Assembly (NCBI RefSeq): GCF_002218195.1
Contig: NZ_CP022336.1
Coordinates: forward strand, 186,001-250,000
Length of the DNA stretch: 64,000 bases
Source: Sphingorhabdus sp. SMR4y
GTDB lineage: Bacteria > Pseudomonadota > Alphaproteobacteria > Sphingomonadales > Sphingomonadaceae
Direction: 5' to 3'
Shown: piece by piece, positions 60,869 through 64,000 of the stretch
How positions within the stretch are numbered: position 1 is the stretch's first letter
Layout of the letters: each line of letters starts with the position of its first letter
Translations under genes and position numbers: made by a program
The notes under the pieces: model-generated
The model's database searches: none
Told to the model about the DNA's origin: nothing
The model's input: only the letters and a program-made list of their open reading frames with translations

Positions 60869-61385
60869 TGGTCGCAATGACCGCTCGACCCACATTTTCC
60901 CGTCACCCCATGCCTGACGATTGTAAAATTCATGCTGCCGCGCGGGCAGGGAACCGGGATCATTTCGCGTCGATTGGTTCTCCTTGCAGGGGGGCGAATA
61001 CAGCCTGTATCGCCGCAATATCGATATATTCAAGTTGCCCGAACGCCCCGCGCGGCGAGGCCAGTGAAATGAGGTCGGGGACGTAGCAGATTTCTTTGTC
61101 TCGCTAGCTAGCTTGACGCATCAAAGTCCCGGGGCCGTTGTCTTGCGAGAAACTCAAATGACTGATGCTTAATCCGGACCCCTACTCGCCGTACATTATC
61201 CTGAGGATGTTTATATGTCTGGAAAATCGACAAATGAGTCCCGGTTGGCGTTCACGGTTGAGGGATCAATTTGCTGTGATCGCCCGTCGTTAGATTCTCG
61301 CGGCTCAAGCCGGTTGAAGGCAATAGTGGACCAGCACTTTTTCGTATTTGACCGCGAAGAAAATTGATCTGGAAAGCCACCGATT
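60869..61385. other. 517-bp stretch with a possible gene remnant on the minus strand
   Basis: No full gene. On the minus strand the open stretch 61103-60960 gives 47 residues that look like the end of a real protein (VPDLISLASPRGAFGQLEYI, then DIAAIQAVFAPLQGEP), but there is no start and a stop lies just upstream. GGGGCCGTTGTCTTGC at 61131-61146 has the -24/-12 spacing of sigma-54 promoters, with a poor -24 box. Confidence 0.3.
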
Positions 61386-61781
61386 ATGACGATTCCCTGT
61401 CGCAGCCGCCAAGTCTCTGATCTTGCAAAACATGTGAAGACAAACAGGTCTTTAACATCGGATCCCCGTGCTGTGGTCGGGGCTTTGCTGGAAGAACTCG
61501 CTCACACGCTGGGCTTGATCACCGACAGCGCCCGTCGTGGCGAAGATTTGCTTGTTTCTCAGTATCAGGAAAACGCCAGCAAGATCCTGGGCGGGCTGGA
61601 CAGGGAACTGGAATTCGATTTGGCCGGCGATCTGTCAGAAACCTTGCGCATCCTGTACAACGAGGCGGCAAAACGCATTCGAATGGAAGATATGGAAGCA
61701 TGTATCGAACGTATTGAATCTGCCCGTGAAATGATCCGGGAGATTGAAAAAGCCTGGGCCGGGATCGTCGCGTTCAATTGA
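61386..61781 (+). CDS. FliS-like flagellar chaperone
   Basis: 131-aa helical protein. Its profile fits FliS, the export chaperone of flagellin: DPRAVVGALLEELAHTLGLI for helix 1, a GxD segment RRGEDLLVSQYQENASKIL, LDRELEFDLAGDLSETLRILYNEAAKRI in parts, and the closing ESAREMIREIEKAWAGI, where FliS has an EV..LM..I..AW pattern. Similarity is by pattern only, so the gene name is withheld. GGAAAG precedes the ATG. It converges on the FleQ-like gene with 16 bases between. Confidence 0.65.
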   Translation: MTIPCRSRQVSDLAKHVKTNRSLTSDPRAVVGALLEELAHTLGLITDSARRGEDLLVSQYQENASKILGGLDRELEFDLAGDLSETLRILYNEAAKRIRMEDMEACIERIESAREMIREIEKAWAGIVAFN

Positions 61782-61797
61782 CTATGTGTGGAACGGG

Positions 61798-62898
61798 CTA
61801 AACCGCAATATAGCAGTCATCCGGCTCTTCTGATCGCTGGTGGATTCTATGTTTGCGCATCTTGTCGATCAGCGTTGTCCTCTTGATATTGATGGAACGG
61901 GCAGCTTGCGAAACGACGCCGTTCGATCCGTCCAGCGCTGCCATTATTATTCGGCGTTCTTCATGCTGAAGATGGACATTCAGGTCCCGGACAAGTTGGT
62001 CATCGGCTGCAGTGAGCGGGGCGGGAGCGGTGCCATGACAGGAGCCGAATTGCCTATCTTCCTTGTCGCCAATCTGGCTCAATGGCTTGACATTGATATC
62101 GGAAATGGCCGGAACGCCATCGCATTGTATCAGCTTGGCGATGTCTTCGACAAAAACCTGCTCTCCGGAAAAGAAGACACAGGCCCGTTCAATGACATTG
62201 CGCAGTTCGCGCACATTGCCTGGCCAGTCATATTGCTGCATCGCCGCAAACGCTTCCGCGGTAAAAAACGGCAGAGGACGGCCATCTTCACCACCTTTTA
62301 GAAAATGCGCAACCAGAGCGGGAATGTCTTCTGAACGTTCCTTGAGCGCGGGCACTTCGATCGGCACGACGCAAAGCCGATAGAAGAGATCTTCGCGGAA
62401 AGTCTTGTTGGAAATGCACTCCGAGAGATTTTTGTGCGTTGCTGTGATTACCCTGATGTCGATTGCGATGCCGCGTTTGCCACCTATCCGGTTGACGACG
62501 CGGGTTTCCAGCACACGCAGTAGTTTTACCTGCATATCGATGGGCATATCGCCGATTTCGTCAAGGAAGATCGTGCCGCCGCTGGCCTGTTCGAAAAGCC
62601 CGACGTGACGGCTCACTGCGCCTGTAAAACTGCCCTTTTCATGGCCAAAAAGTTCCGATTCAATCAATTGATCGGGTAAAGCGCCACAATTCACGGCAAT
62701 ATTGGGCGCATTTTGCCGGTTTGAAATGGCGTGGATGGCTTCCGCCACAACTTCCTTGCCGCTGCCCGACGGTCCGGTGATCATGATTGAGCTGTTGCAA
62801 CGACCGGCGAATTTGACGATCGATCGCAGCTGTCGCATTTGCGGACTGTCGCCGATAAGCTTTGCAGCCAGCAATTCTTCTAATTGTGAATCGGTCAT
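61798..62898 (-). CDS. sigma-54-dependent activator, FleQ/FlbD-like
   Basis: 366-aa enhancer-binding protein. The AAA+ domain (about 10-240) has Walker A GPSGSGKE, the sigma-54 contact loop GSFTGA (a normal variant of GAFTGA), Walker B GGTIFLDEIGD and the arginine-finger region FREDLFYRL. The C-terminus has a Fis-type helix-turn-helix (NGVVSQAARSINIKRTTLIDKMRKHRI in parts, about 325-352). It has no receiver domain, so it is not a classical response regulator; activity may be set by partner proteins or expression. With several sigma-54 promoters near flagellar genes, it is the probable master regulator of the region. Confidence 0.88.
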   Translation of the reverse strand: MTDSQLEELLAAKLIGDSPQMRQLRSIVKFAGRCNSSIMITGPSGSGKEVVAEAIHAISNRQNAPNIAVNCGALPDQLIESELFGHEKGSFTGAVSRHVGLFEQASGGTIFLDEIGDMPIDMQVKLLRVLETRVVNRIGGKRGIAIDIRVITATHKNLSECISNKTFREDLFYRLCVVPIEVPALKERSEDIPALVAHFLKGGEDGRPLPFFTAEAFAAMQQYDWPGNVRELRNVIERACVFFSGEQVFVEDIAKLIQCDGVPAISDINVKPLSQIGDKEDRQFGSCHGTAPAPLTAADDQLVRDLNVHLQHEERRIIMAALDGSNGVVSQAARSINIKRTTLIDKMRKHRIHQRSEEPDDCYIAV

Positions 62899-62927
62899 TG
62901 AACTACCCAGATAACAATACGCATATC

Positions 62928-62945
62928 TCTCCGAATCTTCGGAGA
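62928..62945. promoter_or_regulatory. 18-bp palindrome upstream of the FleQ-like gene
   Basis: TCTCCGAATCTTCGGAGA is a perfect dyad 30-47 bases before the FleQ-like start. It could be an operator of that gene, or, in RNA form, a short hairpin in its leader. It differs from the GTCGG...CCGAC sites at 60.5 kb. Confidence 0.5.
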
Positions 62946-63153
62946 AGGATGGTTCGAAGATCCCGCAATCGTCGAACCGTCACCTGGTAAGGTCCGGAAT
63001 GGACAAGGATCGTTAAATATCGGTTAATGGGCTATTGAAGAATGAAAGCTGCTCGTATCGAGTCCGGCCTATATCGACAGCCGATCAAGCCGGGATGCGA
63101 TGATCGGGGATGAGGCCCCGGGTTGGGACATTCGGCGATGGCCCGGTCAATGA

Positions 63154-63636
63154 TCAGAGGGGCGCGCTGAACAAAAGCCTTTCTATCTTGGTCCGGCAGT
63201 TTTGCGATACTGCAACGAAGACCATGCGATGATCGGCCGGATTGGACGATTTCTGGAGTAGACCCTGTTCCACCATGACGTTGATATAGCGCATGGCCGT
63301 GGTCATCGGGATGCCCGAGCTATGAGCGATTGCCGACACAGTCACCTGCTGATCCTTGAGACCACAGAGAAAAATGTCGAGACACATGTTCCAGCAAGAG
63401 TCTGTAAACAGCCCGTTTCCGGCGTCCAGTGTGCCGGACTTTAACCGCCCCCACTCCAGAAATTTCTCGGCCCGTTCGATCAGGTCAATGCTGTCCGGCT
63501 TGTCGTCCTTGATGCCGGTCTCTTGGCCAGAGAGATTGCGGGAATCTGCAATTTTTCTTTCCAGCCTATCAAGGTTTTCGTTCGCCTGTCTCAAAGTCAA
63601 GCGAAGCTCAGCCAATTCAGCTTCAACACTATTCAT
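63154..63636 (-). CDS. winged-helix (MarR-like) protein with coiled-coil front
   Basis: 160-aa protein. An N-terminal coiled coil (ELAELRLTLRQANENLDRLERKI, in parts) is followed by a winged helix (about 75-150): FLCGLKDQQVTVSAIAHSSGIPMTTAMRYINVMVEQGLL with a wing ADHRMVFVAVS. The form is frequent in sphingomonads and is often labelled MarR-like. The start could be 63636 or the longer frame at 63678; neither has a clear ribosome site. It lies upstream of the FleQ-like gene on the same strand, 255 bases away, and may regulate it; that is inference. Confidence 0.65.
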   Translation of the reverse strand: MNSVEAELAELRLTLRQANENLDRLERKIADSRNLSGQETGIKDDKPDSIDLIERAEKFLEWGRLKSGTLDAGNGLFTDSCWNMCLDIFLCGLKDQQVTVSAIAHSSGIPMTTAMRYINVMVEQGLLQKSSNPADHRMVFVAVSQNCRTKIERLLFSAPL

Positions 63637-64000
63637 TGCTACTACGCTGCAATATCGGAGTCCTCCAGTCTTGACCATCTACCGAAAGAACATGCCTTTT
63701 CGTTCTGTCTTTGATTGCCGTTGCAATTTAATAGCCTAGCAACTTAGCGAATGCATCGAAAGAGGTGATGTGACCTCCCGATCTATCCGTGCTGCAGTCA
63801 CATCTTGAACTTGGCCAGCTAGCCGGCGGCACTGAATCAATATAATAGCGGTCGCGGTTTCCGAGCCGGTTTTCAATTCCATCGGGTAATGGCAATACCG
63901 GGCTTGCGGCCGAAAAATGGCGGCCACATTGAGTTACACGAGCGCCGGCCTGGCTTGATGAAACTCGGCGGGCCTTCGTGTCGCAGGATTGCAAACGGCA
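63637..64000. other. right-end 364 bp without a firm gene
   Basis: Two overlapping minus-strand frames (63728-63994 and 63736-63927) exist; neither has a recognised product or ribosome site. Some stretches look protein-like, so the end of a decayed gene or one beginning outside the window is possible. Confidence 0.25.

Noticed and set aside
61131-61146. Further sigma-54 promoter before the FliS-like gene
   Set aside because: Spacing and TTGC fit, but the -24 box is poor and it is 240 bases from the gene; kept only as a note.
1-64000. CRISPR arrays, insertion sequences, rRNA genes
   Set aside because: No regularly spaced repeats, transposase motifs or rRNA segments were seen in either strand.

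Overview
The window reads as a chromosomal segment of a Sphingomonadales alphaproteobacterium, close to Sphingopyxis, Sphingorhabdus or Parasphingorhabdus. Support comes from gene neighbourhoods typical of that order: dnaKJ with an RpoH-type promoter, radA-cvpA-scaffold-Kef, aroBK, xerD-accA, and comF-grxC-nitrilase-DUF1178. TonB-dependent uptake, Flp-type pilins and moderately high GC coding fit as well. Assignments come from reading protein motifs by eye; no database search was possible.

Layout. 1-12.6 kb: a truncated GntP permease, an indoleamine-dioxygenase-like haem protein, a MATE exporter, an OmpW porin, small lipoproteins, dnaK-dnaJ, a TPR/2OG-oxygenase and two regulators. 12.9-17.9 kb: an NTF2-like / TonB receptor / cytochrome P450 unit opposite a MarR-like regulator, with two tandem palindromes between them. 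18-38.3 kb: mostly housekeeping genes (MBL hydrolase, patatin, radA, cvpA, Kef antiporter, aroB, aroK, xerD, accA, M48 protease, two Flp pilins, mutT, comF, grxC, amidase, DUF1178).

38.3-49.1 kb: a 10.7-kb element integrated in tRNA-Arg(CCT). It is bounded by a perfect 47-bp direct repeat and carries integrase arm-site-like repeats. It encodes an AbiJ-like protein and a lone 1275-aa tail tape-measure protein on one strand. A tightly packed operon (integrase, two unknowns, AlpA/excisionase-like protein, small proteins, HTH replication-type protein, small repeat protein, coiled coil) lies on the other. No capsid, portal or terminase gene was recognised, so it looks like a phage satellite or a strongly reduced prophage.

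49.1-53.9 kb: a LuxR-type regulator divergent from cysD-cysNC-cysQ (sulfate activation). 54.2-56.2 kb: an unnamed co-directional cluster with a membrane-anchored HTH protein, a small helical protein, a four-helix membrane protein and a RadC/JAMM protein. 56-64 kb: a loose, partly decayed flagellar regulatory region. It holds FlgM-like, shortened FlhA-like, FliA, FliS-like and FleQ-like genes. Two strong and one probable sigma-54 promoter lie here, the best with two upstream palindromes that look like enhancer sites. The proposed circuit is FleQ-like activator plus sigma-54 driving flhA-like/fliA and a small unknown gene, with FliA held by FlgM. The two most unusual items are the tape-measure-carrying island and the sigma-54 flagellar region with a shortened FlhA.
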